A stretch of DNA of 64,000 nucleotides from an uncultured Gemmiger sp. (lineage in GTDB: Bacteria > Bacillota > Clostridia > Oscillospirales > Ruminococcaceae), in contig CANRCB010000001.1 in assembly GCA_947629015.1 (NCBI GenBank), positions 62,001 to 126,000 on the forward strand. The letters run 5' to 3'. The notes beneath the pieces were generated by a model. It was not told the DNA's origin, searched no databases, and was given only the letters and a program-made list of their open reading frames with translations. Below are positions 1 to 7,010 of this stretch, piece by piece (positions within the stretch are counted from its first letter, which is position 1; each line of letters begins with the position of its first letter). A program made the position numbers and the translations under genes.

Positions 1-73
1 TGCTCAACCTGCTGTTTTTGTGAAGGGGAGGGTGCCGCCCCAAAGGAGAAAGCCTTGTGGGGCATCTCACTTC

Positions 74-125
74 AAAAGCCTTCCCCCTGGGGGGAAGGTG
101 GCCGCGCAGCGGCCGGATGAGGGGC
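74..125. repeat. Two-hairpin intergenic repeat
   Basis: The segment forms a CCTTCCCCC/GGGGGAAGG hairpin followed at once by a GGCCGC-GCA-GCGGCC hairpin, and ends GGATGAGGGG. Repeats of this layout (CTTCCCC...GGGGAAG, then a second small hairpin ending GATGAGGGG) are, from memory, abundant between genes of gut Oscillospiraceae. Family membership is recalled, not searched. Confidence 0.5.
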
Positions 126-168
126 CGGGCGGGAAACGCCCCGCCAACGGTGCCTTTTGGGGAAAATG

Positions 169-214
169 CCGTCGTGGCCCCGGCCGCCTTGCAAGGCGGC
201 CGGGGCCACGACGG
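169..214 (-). terminator. 46-bp perfect palindrome, likely rnpB terminator
   Basis: A perfect 46-bp inverted repeat (23-bp arms, no loop bases) begins CCGTCGTGG and ends CCACGACGG. On the minus strand it follows the 3' end of rnpB immediately and is followed by CATTTTCCCC. The position and T-tract suit an intrinsic terminator; the length and perfection of the arms are unusual for one. Confidence 0.6.
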
Positions 215-215
215 T

Positions 216-581
216 ACCGAGTGGGCCATAAGCCGGGTTCTGTATCAAACGGCGATCTGTCTTGGCCGCGCGTCGCCGCGCGGCTCACGCCATCACCGGG
301 ACAAAGCGCGAGGCTCCGCCGGGCGCAAAAACGCCCTGTGTCCCATACGGATGTTGCTTCGGGCAGGGTTTACATAGCCGCAAAGTCGCCATTGCGCTGG
401 TGGGCTCTTACCCCACCTTTCCATCCTTGCTCCGCCCTTACGGGGCGGGGCGGTCTCTTTCTGTTGCACTGGCCCTGGGGTCGCCCCCGGCTGCCGTTAG
501 CAGCTGCCTTGCCTCTGAAAAGCCCGGACTTTCCTCAGGTGGCGTTGCCGCCATCCCGCCGCCGTCCGGCCCGCTCGGTGC
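216..581 (-). ncRNA. rnpB: RNase P RNA
   Basis: Catalytic RNA of RNase P, which removes tRNA 5' leaders. Read on the minus strand, the 5' part carries GAGGAAAGTCCGGGC and the 3' part carries ACAGAACCCGGCTTATG, the two most conserved blocks of bacterial RNase P RNA. The ends pair as helix P1: ACCGAGCGGGCC at the 5' end against GGCCCACTCGGT at the 3' end, which sets the boundaries to within a few bases. A consensus promoter lies just upstream and a strong palindrome just downstream, so it is a single transcription unit. Open frames through it on both strands are shadows. Confidence 0.93.
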
Positions 582-585
582 GCTT

Positions 586-637
586 ATTGTACCATTTTCT
601 CCCGCCGTTTGCAAGTGCGGCGGGTTTGTGTTATAAT
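586..637. promoter_or_regulatory. Back-to-back promoters sharing one -35 hexamer
   Basis: The self-complementary hexamer TTGCAA at 609-614 sits exactly 17 bases from a -10 on each side. Leftward it serves TACAAT (complement of 586-591), which starts rnpB about five bases further on. Rightward it serves TATAAT at 632-637, with the extended TG motif two bases earlier, pointing at the pseudouridine synthase gene. Both are seen directly; activity is inferred. Two polymerases could not use the hexamer at once. Confidence 0.65.
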
Positions 638-1040
638 ACCTTCGCGGCTTTGCTGCGCAAAGCCCAAAAACCCGCCTTGCGGGTTTTTGCGGCGCGTGCG
701 CCGTGCTCGGTATTTGGCCACGGCGCAAAAATGCCCTTGCAAGCAAACATTTTTGCTTGTGGCATAATCCCTTCGCGGCTTTGCTGTGCAAAGCCCAAAA
801 GCCCGCTTTGCGGGCTCAGCGTGTCAAAAAAACCGGCAGAAAGCATCTTCCCTGCGGCGGCCTGAGGGCAGGCCGCCCTACGTCCGCAATGAAAGTGCGT
901 ACGATTTGAGAATATAGGGCGGGGGCTTGACCCCGCCGCTAAAGGGCAGGGGCTTTTGCTGCGCATATGCGCCGTGCCCGGTATTATACCACAGGATAGG
1001 GCCATAGCATGCCCATCCGCCATAGGATGGCAAAGGGGGG
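632..1040. repeat. Cluster of dispersed repeat copies upstream of rluA-like gene
   Basis: No gene is supported in this stretch. It holds two imperfect copies of a roughly 54-bp unit (632-687 and 763-816), each running from an ATAAT box through CTTCGCGGCTTTGCTG and GCAAAGCCCAAAA to a small hairpin. Further on are CAGCGTGTCAAAAAA at 817-831 (also found at 24647-24661) and two GC hairpins of the TAGGGCGGGG family (about 854-882 and 915-939). A third degenerate copy of the GCGCCGTGC(T/C)CGGTATT part is at about 964-995. Confidence 0.6.
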
Positions 1041-1048
1041 ACGGCGCC

Positions 1049-1951
1049 GTGCGGCTGTGTTTTACCGTCCCGCCGGAGGCGGACGGCCGCCGGCTGGACC
1101 GTTACCTGCGCGCGCAGGGCGTGACGGCGGGGCTGCTCCGCGCCGTCAAGCACAGCGGCGGCTTTTTTGCCGACGGCGTCCCCATCCACACCGACCGGTC
1201 GGTGCGCGCGGGGCAGGCGGTCAGCTTTGCCCTCCCGCCCGAGCCGCCCACCGCGGTGGCGCCGCAGCCGATGGCGCTTTCGGTGCCCTACCGCGATGCC
1301 TTTGCCGCCGTGGTCGACAAACCCGCCGGCCTGGCCGTGCACCCCACCCTCAACTATCCCGACGGCACCCTTGCCAACGGCTGGCTGTGGTACCTGCAAA
1401 CAAAAGGGGAGAGCGGCGTGTTCCGCCCCGTCAACCGGCTGGACAAAAACACCAGCGGCCTTGTGCTGCTGGCCATGAACGCCTTTGCCGCCCCGCTGCT
1501 GGCCCAAAGAGCGCAAAAGCGGTATGTGGCCGTCGTCGAAGGGGAGCTGCCGCCCGGGCCCGGCAGCATCGAGGCGCCCATCGCCCGCCGGGGCGATTCC
1601 ATCATCGGCCGGTGCGTGCGCGCGGACGGCAAGCCCAGCCGGACCGAGTACACCACCCTGGCCGCCGCCGGGGGCCACAGCCTGGTGCTGTGCCGGCCGG
1701 TGACCGGCCGCACCCACCAGATCCGCGTCCATTTTGCCTTCATCGGCCACCCCCTCGCCGGGGATGACCTTTACGGCGGGCACACGGCGCACATCGCCCG
1801 CCACGCGCTGCACTGCGCCCGCCTTGCCTTTACGCCGCCGCTTGGCACCGCGCCCGTCACGGTGGAAAGCCCGCTGCCCGCCGATATGGCGGCGCTGTGC
1901 GGCGCCTGCGGCCTGCCGCTGCCCGCGGCCCCCTGCCCGAAAGGAGAATAG
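1049..1951 (+). CDS. RluA-family pseudouridine synthase
   Basis: Isomerises uridine to pseudouridine in rRNA or tRNA. The 300-residue product has an N-terminal segment typical of the S4-less or degenerate-S4 RluA group (VPPEADGRRLDRYLR) and the catalytic block NRLDKNTSGLVLLA. The active Asp is present; the residue before R is Asn where most members have His. GRTHQIRVHF and the LAGDDLYGG segment also fit. I chose the GTG start because AAGGGGGG lies nine bases upstream, although the frame stays open to 956. It is followed after three bases by a peptidase gene, so the two are probably cotranscribed. The exact RNA target cannot be read from the sequence. Confidence 0.85.
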   Translation: MRLCFTVPPEADGRRLDRYLRAQGVTAGLLRAVKHSGGFFADGVPIHTDRSVRAGQAVSFALPPEPPTAVAPQPMALSVPYRDAFAAVVDKPAGLAVHPTLNYPDGTLANGWLWYLQTKGESGVFRPVNRLDKNTSGLVLLAMNAFAAPLLAQRAQKRYVAVVEGELPPGPGSIEAPIARRGDSIIGRCVRADGKPSRTEYTTLAAAGGHSLVLCRPVTGRTHQIRVHFAFIGHPLAGDDLYGGHTAHIARHALHCARLAFTPPLGTAPVTVESPLPADMAALCGACGLPLPAAPCPKGE

Positions 1952-1954
1952 CCC

Positions 1955-3763
1955 TTGGATACCCTGCAAACCGAGCACCCTGCCGCACAGGGCGCACCCA
2001 CCCCAACCCCCACCCCCGCCCCCAAGGGCGGGGCGGCGGTGCTGGCGCTGGGCCTGCCCGCCGCCAGCGCGGTGGGGGACGCCCTGTACCTGACCGGCTT
2101 CTGGGCGGAGTATACGCTGCTGTGCGCCGTGCGTTTCCTCGCACGGGCGGGGGGCGCCGTGTGGAAATACCTGTGCAGGCTGGTGCTGCTGGTCCTGCGC
2201 CCCGTCGCGGCGGCCGTGCGCGGCTTTTTCCGTGACCTGGCCCGGCCGTTTGTCCAGCTTGGCAATGACCTGCGCACTTTGCGCGAGATGGCCCCCGAGG
2301 ACGAGGGCGACGCGCAGCAGGTGCAGGCCGCGCGGCAGCAATACCTGAAAAACAGCCGCGGCATCTACCGCCGCCTTCTGTGGGAGGCATTCTCCTTCCT
2401 GCTGCCGGTCGCGGCGTTCGCCGTGCTGGTGGGGGTGGTGCGCGGCGGCCTGGCCAAACAGTATGTGCTGGATGTGCAGGTGAACGGCCAGTCCGTCGGT
2501 TATGTGCAGAGCGAGCAGGTGTTCGAGAACGCCCGCGCCGACGTGCAGAACCGCCTGAACAACGCCCGCATGGCCATCCTGGCCACCGGCAACGCCGTTG
2601 AGGAGGAGGATTGGCAGATTGAACCCGGCTACACCCTGACCTATGCCGAGCAGACGCAGACCATGAACGAGAGCGAGGCCGCCGACGCCATCATGCGCGT
2701 CTCGGGCGATGAGATCGGCCAGGGCACCGCCGTGTATGTGGACGGCGCGCTGCAATTTGTGACCACCGAGGGCGACCATCTGCGCGCCTACCTGGAAAAC
2801 ATCAAGGCCCCGTATGAGGATATGCTGGACGTCAACACCCGCGTCAGCTTCCTGCATGACATCCGCCTGGAGGACGGGTTGTATATGCTCTCCTCCCAGG
2901 AGGAGTATCCCGGCGTCATCCAGGCGTTCAACGCAAACCCCGAGATCTACTATTACACGGCGGGCCCCCATGAGACGGCCCAGTCCGCCGTGGATGTGAC
3001 CGGCGTCGCGTGGGATTCCCTCGCCATGATGAACCCTGACCTGCTCACCCTGGACCAGCCCATCCCCGAGGGCACGCAGCTCATCACCGGGGCGTCCTCG
3101 CCGGAATGGCTCAAGGTCAAGGTGATCACCCGCCGCACCTACACCGAGGCCATCCCCTACCAGACCGAAAAGCGCACCTCCAATGAATACGATTTCGGCA
3201 AAAAGGTCACCCTGCAGGCGGGCCAGACCGGTGAGCAGGAGGTCACGCAGGACATCACCTACATCGACGGCGCCATCGCCGACACCCAGATCGTCAACAT
3301 CAACGTCCTCAGCCAGCCGGTCAACGAGGTCATCGTCACCGGCACCAGGATCGCTTCCGGTATGTACGCCAACCCCGGCACGGGCAGCTTTGTGTGGCCG
3401 GTGCCCAACTACAACTACGTCTCCCGCTGGATGAGCAGCGCCCACAAGGGCGCCGATATCTGCGCCAATTACGGCACGCCCATCGTTGCGGCGGACAGCG
3501 GCGCGGTGGTCACCTCGGCCAACGGCGCCGGCTCCTCCTACTGGAGTTACGGCAACTATATCATCATCGACCACGGCAACGGCTGGCGCACGCTCTACGC
3601 GCATATGTCCAGCCGGGCGGTCAGCGCCGGGCAGACCGTCAGCAAGGGACAAGTCATCGGTTATGTGGGCCAGACCGGCCGCGCCACCGGCCCGCACTGC
3701 CATTTTGAGATGTATTATAACGGCGCGCGCTACAACGCGCACAACCTCTGGCCCAGCCTATAG
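1955..3763 (+). CDS. Membrane-anchored G5/M23 cell-wall peptidase
   Basis: Likely peptidoglycan endopeptidase facing the outside of the cell. The 602-residue product has a Pro-rich start, hydrophobic segments near residues 30-90, and a clear membrane anchor at about 140-165. After a long ectodomain comes a G5-like domain (about 385-465) and a C-terminal M23 (LytM) domain. The zinc ligands are visible: H497 and D501 in AHKGAD, and H581/H583 in GPHCHFE. The start is TTG, fixed by AAGGAG eight bases upstream and by the three-base gap to the previous gene. The low-complexity N-terminus rich in Pro and Thr is odd. The family is secure; the exact bond cut is unknown. Confidence 0.88.
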   Translation: MDTLQTEHPAAQGAPTPTPTPAPKGGAAVLALGLPAASAVGDALYLTGFWAEYTLLCAVRFLARAGGAVWKYLCRLVLLVLRPVAAAVRGFFRDLARPFVQLGNDLRTLREMAPEDEGDAQQVQAARQQYLKNSRGIYRRLLWEAFSFLLPVAAFAVLVGVVRGGLAKQYVLDVQVNGQSVGYVQSEQVFENARADVQNRLNNARMAILATGNAVEEEDWQIEPGYTLTYAEQTQTMNESEAADAIMRVSGDEIGQGTAVYVDGALQFVTTEGDHLRAYLENIKAPYEDMLDVNTRVSFLHDIRLEDGLYMLSSQEEYPGVIQAFNANPEIYYYTAGPHETAQSAVDVTGVAWDSLAMMNPDLLTLDQPIPEGTQLITGASSPEWLKVKVITRRTYTEAIPYQTEKRTSNEYDFGKKVTLQAGQTGEQEVTQDITYIDGAIADTQIVNINVLSQPVNEVIVTGTRIASGMYANPGTGSFVWPVPNYNYVSRWMSSAHKGADICANYGTPIVAADSGAVVTSANGAGSSYWSYGNYIIIDHGNGWRTLYAHMSSRAVSAGQTVSKGQVIGYVGQTGRATGPHCHFEMYYNGARYNAHNLWPSL

Positions 3764-3880
3764 TGCCAAAAACCGGTGACTTGGCCAAAAAATCCCTGCG
3801 GCGGGCGGCCGGAACGCTGGAATTTCCACAACTTTTTTACAAATACTAGCTTTGGCCTTTTCAAAAAGGCCCGGATAGGG

Positions 3881-3886
3881 TATAAT
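3881..3886 (+). promoter_or_regulatory. murA -10 box
   Basis: TATAAT in front of murA. The best -35 at 17 bases is TTTTCA (3858-3863), which is weak, so the promoter may need an activator or may be moderate in strength. Confidence 0.45.
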
Positions 3887-3942
3887 AGCCTAAATGTGGG
3901 CGCGCCGCCTGTGCGGTGCGCCCCTCGGTGAGGGGGATCGGT

Positions 3943-5226
3943 TTGGAGAAGTTCGTCATACGCGGCGGGAAGCCCCTGCGGGGCGAAGTGGCCATCGGCG
4001 GCGCCAAAAACGCCGCGGTGGCCATCCTGCCTGCCACCATTCTGGCCGGCGGCCGTTGTGTGATCGAGAACCTGCCCTGCATCAGTGACGTGATGGCCTC
4101 GCTGCAAATTTTGAGCGAGCTCGGCGCCGATGTGCGTATGCTCAGCAAAAGCACCTATGAGATCGACACCTCCCGCATCGAACTGACGGAGGTCTCCAAC
4201 GAACTGTCGCGCCAGATGCGCGCAAGCTACTATTTCCTCGGCGCGCTGCTGGGGCGGTTCGGGCAGGCGCAGGTCGCCATGCCGGGCGGGTGCAACATCG
4301 GCGTGCGCCCCATCGACCAGCACCTCAAGGCGTTCACGGCGCTTGGCGCCAAGGATTCCGTCGATTACGGCATGATCCGCGTCGAAAGTGCCGGCCTGCG
4401 CGGCGCCCATGTGTTTTTTGACACCAACTCCGTCGGCGCTACCATCAACGCGATGCTCGCCGCCGTCATGGCCGAGGGGCTGACGGTGCTGGAAAACGTC
4501 GCGCGGGAGCCGCACGTCGTCGATCTGGCCAACTTCCTTAACATGATGGGTGCCGATGTCTACGGCGCCGGCACCGACGTCATCAAGATACGCGGCGTGA
4601 AAAGCCTGCACGGCTGCCGTTACGCCATCATCCCCGACCAGATCGAGGCCGGCAGCTATATGGTGGCCGCGGCGGTGACCGGCGGCGACGTGACGGTGCG
4701 CAACGTCACCCCCAAGCACCTGGAGCCCATCTCCGTCAAGCTGCGCGCGGCCGGGTGCGAGGTGGAGGAATATGACGACGCCGTGCGCGTGTGGCGCACC
4801 GGGGCGCTGCGCCCGCTCAAGATCAAGACCATGCCGCACCCCGGCTTCCCCACCGATATGCAGCCGCAGATGACGGTGCTGCTGAGCCTGGCCCGCGGCA
4901 CCTCCATCGTGACCGAGAGCATTTGGGAGAACCGTTTCCGCTATGTGGACGAGCTCGTCCACATGGGCGCCAACATCAAGGTGGACGGGCAGGTGGCCGT
5001 CATCGAGGGCGTGGAGCGTCTGCACCCCGCCCCCCTGCGCGCCACCGACCTGCGCGCCGGCGCGGCCATGGTCATCGCCGCTTTGGCCGCCGACGGCACC
5101 AGCGAGATCGACGAGACCGCCTATATCGAGCGCGGGTATGAGAACATCGTCGAAAAATTGCAGGCGCTGGGCGCCGATGTCCGCCGTGTCGAGGCGCCGC
5201 TCGGCGCCCTGACCCGCGCCGTCTGA
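3943..5226 (+). CDS. murA: UDP-N-acetylglucosamine 1-carboxyvinyltransferase
   Basis: First committed step of peptidoglycan synthesis: transfers enolpyruvate from PEP to UDP-GlcNAc in the cytosol. The 427-residue length is normal. The N-terminus (GGKPLRGEVAIGGAKNAAV) and the active-site loop PGGCNIGVRP are diagnostic; the reactive Cys is C117, so the fosfomycin target residue is intact. I chose the TTG start because AGGGGG lies six bases before it and the product then begins EKFVIRGG, as in relatives; a GTG nine codons earlier has no good ribosome site. A hairpin terminator follows. It lies far from the main dcw cluster further along this window. Confidence 0.95.
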   Translation: MEKFVIRGGKPLRGEVAIGGAKNAAVAILPATILAGGRCVIENLPCISDVMASLQILSELGADVRMLSKSTYEIDTSRIELTEVSNELSRQMRASYYFLGALLGRFGQAQVAMPGGCNIGVRPIDQHLKAFTALGAKDSVDYGMIRVESAGLRGAHVFFDTNSVGATINAMLAAVMAEGLTVLENVAREPHVVDLANFLNMMGADVYGAGTDVIKIRGVKSLHGCRYAIIPDQIEAGSYMVAAAVTGGDVTVRNVTPKHLEPISVKLRAAGCEVEEYDDAVRVWRTGALRPLKIKTMPHPGFPTDMQPQMTVLLSLARGTSIVTESIWENRFRYVDELVHMGANIKVDGQVAVIEGVERLHPAPLRATDLRAGAAMVIAALAADGTSEIDETAYIERGYENIVEKLQALGADVRRVEAPLGALTRAV

Positions 5227-5245
5227 CCCGCAGCACACAAAAACA

Positions 5246-5276
5246 CAGGGCCGCCTTGACCGGGCGGCCCCTTTTC
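5246..5276 (+). terminator. Terminator after murA
   Basis: GGGCCGCC and GGGCGGCCC form a stem with a short loop, followed by CTTTTCC. It ends the murA unit and leaves the next gene to its own promoter or to readthrough. Confidence 0.6.
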
Positions 5277-5310
5277 CTGAAAAATGCGCAAAAAGAAGGA
5301 GACCGCCGCC

Positions 5311-6099
5311 ATGGCCCTGTTCACCACGCTGTATTCCGGCTCCTCCGGCAACTGCGCCCTCGTTTTGTGCGGGCGCAGCTATCTGTTGGTGGATATGGGC
5401 AAAAGCTGCCGCATCACGGTGACGGCGCTCAAAAAATTGGGCCTTGCGGTGGGGGACTGCCAGGGCATCTTCATCACCCACGAGCACAGCGACCATGTGG
5501 CCGGGCTGGAGGTGTTCCTGCGCCAGCACAACGTCCCCGTTTACGGCCGCAGCGATACGCTGGACCGCCTGGCCGGCATGGGCATCCTGCCCCCGGCGGC
5601 CGAGGCCGTCGCCATCGACGGCCGCTGTGAGGAGGCGGGCGGCTTTGCCGTCACGGCGTTCGCCACCAGCCACGATGTGCCCTGCTGCGGCTACCGCATC
5701 GCTACGCCGGACGGGCGCACCATGGCCATCGCCACCGACCTTGGCACCCTGACCCCGGCGGTGCAGAAAAACCTGGCCGGGTGCGACCTGGTCGCGCTGG
5801 AGGCCAACTATGACCTGTTCAGTTTACAGGGCGGGCCGTACCCGTACTACCTCAAGGTGCGCATCGCCTCCGACCGCGGCCATCTGGACAACCGCGCCTG
5901 CGCGGCCGAGATCATGGACCTTATCCAGGACGGCTGCAAAAAGTTCGCCCTGTGCCATCTGAGCCAGACCAACAACACCCCCGAGCTGGCGCTGCTCACG
6001 GTGCACAACGTGCTGCTGGCGGCCGGCATCACGCCGGGGCCGGATGTCGTCATCCAGGCGCAGACCCGCAACGACATCAGCCCCTGGATCGAGTTTTAG
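5311..6099 (+). CDS. walJ: WalJ/YycJ-like beta-lactamase-fold hydrolase
   Basis: Cytosolic metal-dependent hydrolase of the YycJ group. The 262-residue product opens with the typical LYSGSSGNC and carries the metal motif THEHSDH, with further ligands at DLG and in the C-terminal HLSQTN region. YycJ of Bacillus is linked to the WalKR cell-wall regulon and has a reported 5'-exonuclease activity; here it stands without walRK, next to murA and rlmH. In many Firmicutes yycJ and rlmH are close neighbours, which supports the name. The start is ATG with AAGGAG nine bases upstream; an earlier in-frame ATG has no ribosome site. Confidence 0.85.
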   Translation: MALFTTLYSGSSGNCALVLCGRSYLLVDMGKSCRITVTALKKLGLAVGDCQGIFITHEHSDHVAGLEVFLRQHNVPVYGRSDTLDRLAGMGILPPAAEAVAIDGRCEEAGGFAVTAFATSHDVPCCGYRIATPDGRTMAIATDLGTLTPAVQKNLAGCDLVALEANYDLFSLQGGPYPYYLKVRIASDRGHLDNRACAAEIMDLIQDGCKKFALCHLSQTNNTPELALLTVHNVLLAAGITPGPDVVIQAQTRNDISPWIEF

Positions 6100-6108
6100 G
6101 TACATACC

Positions 6109-6591
6109 ATGCAAAAGATCGACCTTATCTGCCTGGGCAGGCTGAGCGCCCGCTACTACGCCGACGCCGTGGCCGAATACCGCAAGCGCCTGGCCGCCTT
6201 CTGTGATTTTACCGTCACCGAACTGCCCGAGGCCCCTTTGCCGGAGCGCCCTGCCCCCGCGCAGGTGCAAAAGGCGCTGGGGCAGGAGGGTGCCGCCATC
6301 CTCAAGGCGCGCCGCCGGGGCGCGTACCTGGCCGCCTTTTGCGTGGAGGGGCGGCCCTTCTCCAGCGAGGAGCTCGCCGCCCTGCTGCGGCAGCGCGCGG
6401 TGGGCGGGGCGGGGGACATCGCCTTTGTCATCGGCTCCTCCCACGGGCTGGCCGAGGACGTCAAGGCCGCGGCCGATGCAAAGCTCAGCCTGGGGCGCAT
6501 CACGCTGCCCCACCAGCTGGCCCGCGTCGTGGTGTGCGAGCAGCTCTACCGCGCCTGCACCATCAACGCCGGCATGAAATACCACAAATAA
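6109..6591 (+). CDS. rlmH: 23S rRNA pseudouridine-1915 N3-methyltransferase
   Basis: SPOUT-class methyltransferase that modifies pseudouridine 1915 in helix 69 of assembled 70S ribosomes. The 160-residue length is typical. The knot motifs are plain: FVIGSSHGL and the C-terminal block from LSLGRITLPHQLAR to the terminal YHK. The gene ends at the edge of an AT-rich island. In staphylococci the 3' end of this same gene (orfX) is the integration site of SCC elements. Confidence 0.95.
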   Translation: MQKIDLICLGRLSARYYADAVAEYRKRLAAFCDFTVTELPEAPLPERPAPAQVQKALGQEGAAILKARRRGAYLAAFCVEGRPFSSEELAALLRQRAVGGAGDIAFVIGSSHGLAEDVKAAADAKLSLGRITLPHQLARVVVCEQLYRACTINAGMKYHK

Positions 6592-7010
6592 AAACGTGCC
6601 CCCGCGCCAATGGAGCAGAAACATAAGCAAGTAATTTAAACGCAAGCATTAAAATGATAGCATGATCGGAAACATAAACATCGGTTATATGTTACGCGCC
6701 CCTGTCTGGTGGATAGGATGACCCCCATAAGTCTGCAACTGAATACCGTTGCGCTGCCTGAGTAAGTGCGGCGCAGGGATTTGAGACGGAGGCAGTTACC
6801 TGAACTGGCCGCCGTTTTTTTGTTCTTTTTCGAACAGCAGTACAGGCGGCCAGCAGCACAGACGGCAGAAAAATATTCTTTATGACATTTTTCAATTTGG
6901 CAGTCGGAGCCTTGACCTATTGTGATGGCAATTGGCGCAGGCCCTTTACTGGGCCGAAGGGCACACATCCCGTAAAATGTATTGGCTTTTGTAAAAAAGA
7001 GAATTGGTTG
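6592..7010. other. Left flank of accessory island, no gene seen
   Basis: No convincing gene. Base composition falls here from the GC-rich host level towards the AT-rich island. Short minus-strand frames (one of 110 codons at 6636-6968 and one of 67 codons nested in another frame) lack a ribosome binding site and read like decayed sequence. The stretch may be a remnant of the element that brought in the genes to its right, but I recognise no transposase, recombinase or terminal repeat. Confidence 0.4.

Larger units (their letters stand above)
1..215. other. Intergenic region with repeat hairpins
   Basis: I see no convincing gene here. A plus-strand frame ending in a TGA at 21-23 could be the last codons of a gene lying to the left, but only six sense codons are visible. 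The rest consists of a two-hairpin intergenic repeat at about 74-125 and the perfect palindrome behind rnpB. Long open frames across this stretch exist only because it is GC-rich. Confidence 0.5.

Noticed and set aside
20..865. Plus-strand open frame across the rnpB region
   Set aside because: It crosses the RNase P RNA, its terminator and repeats; no ribosome site and Arg/Pro-rich nonsense.
878..3742. 954-codon minus-strand open frame opposite the pseudouridine synthase and M23 genes
   Set aside because: It is the complement of two well-supported genes; its product is rich in Gly, Ala, His and Arg with no domain, as GC-rich shadow frames usually are.
6636..6968. 110-codon minus-strand frame at the island edge
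   Set aside because: No ribosome site, no recognisable domain, mixed composition; more likely decayed sequence.
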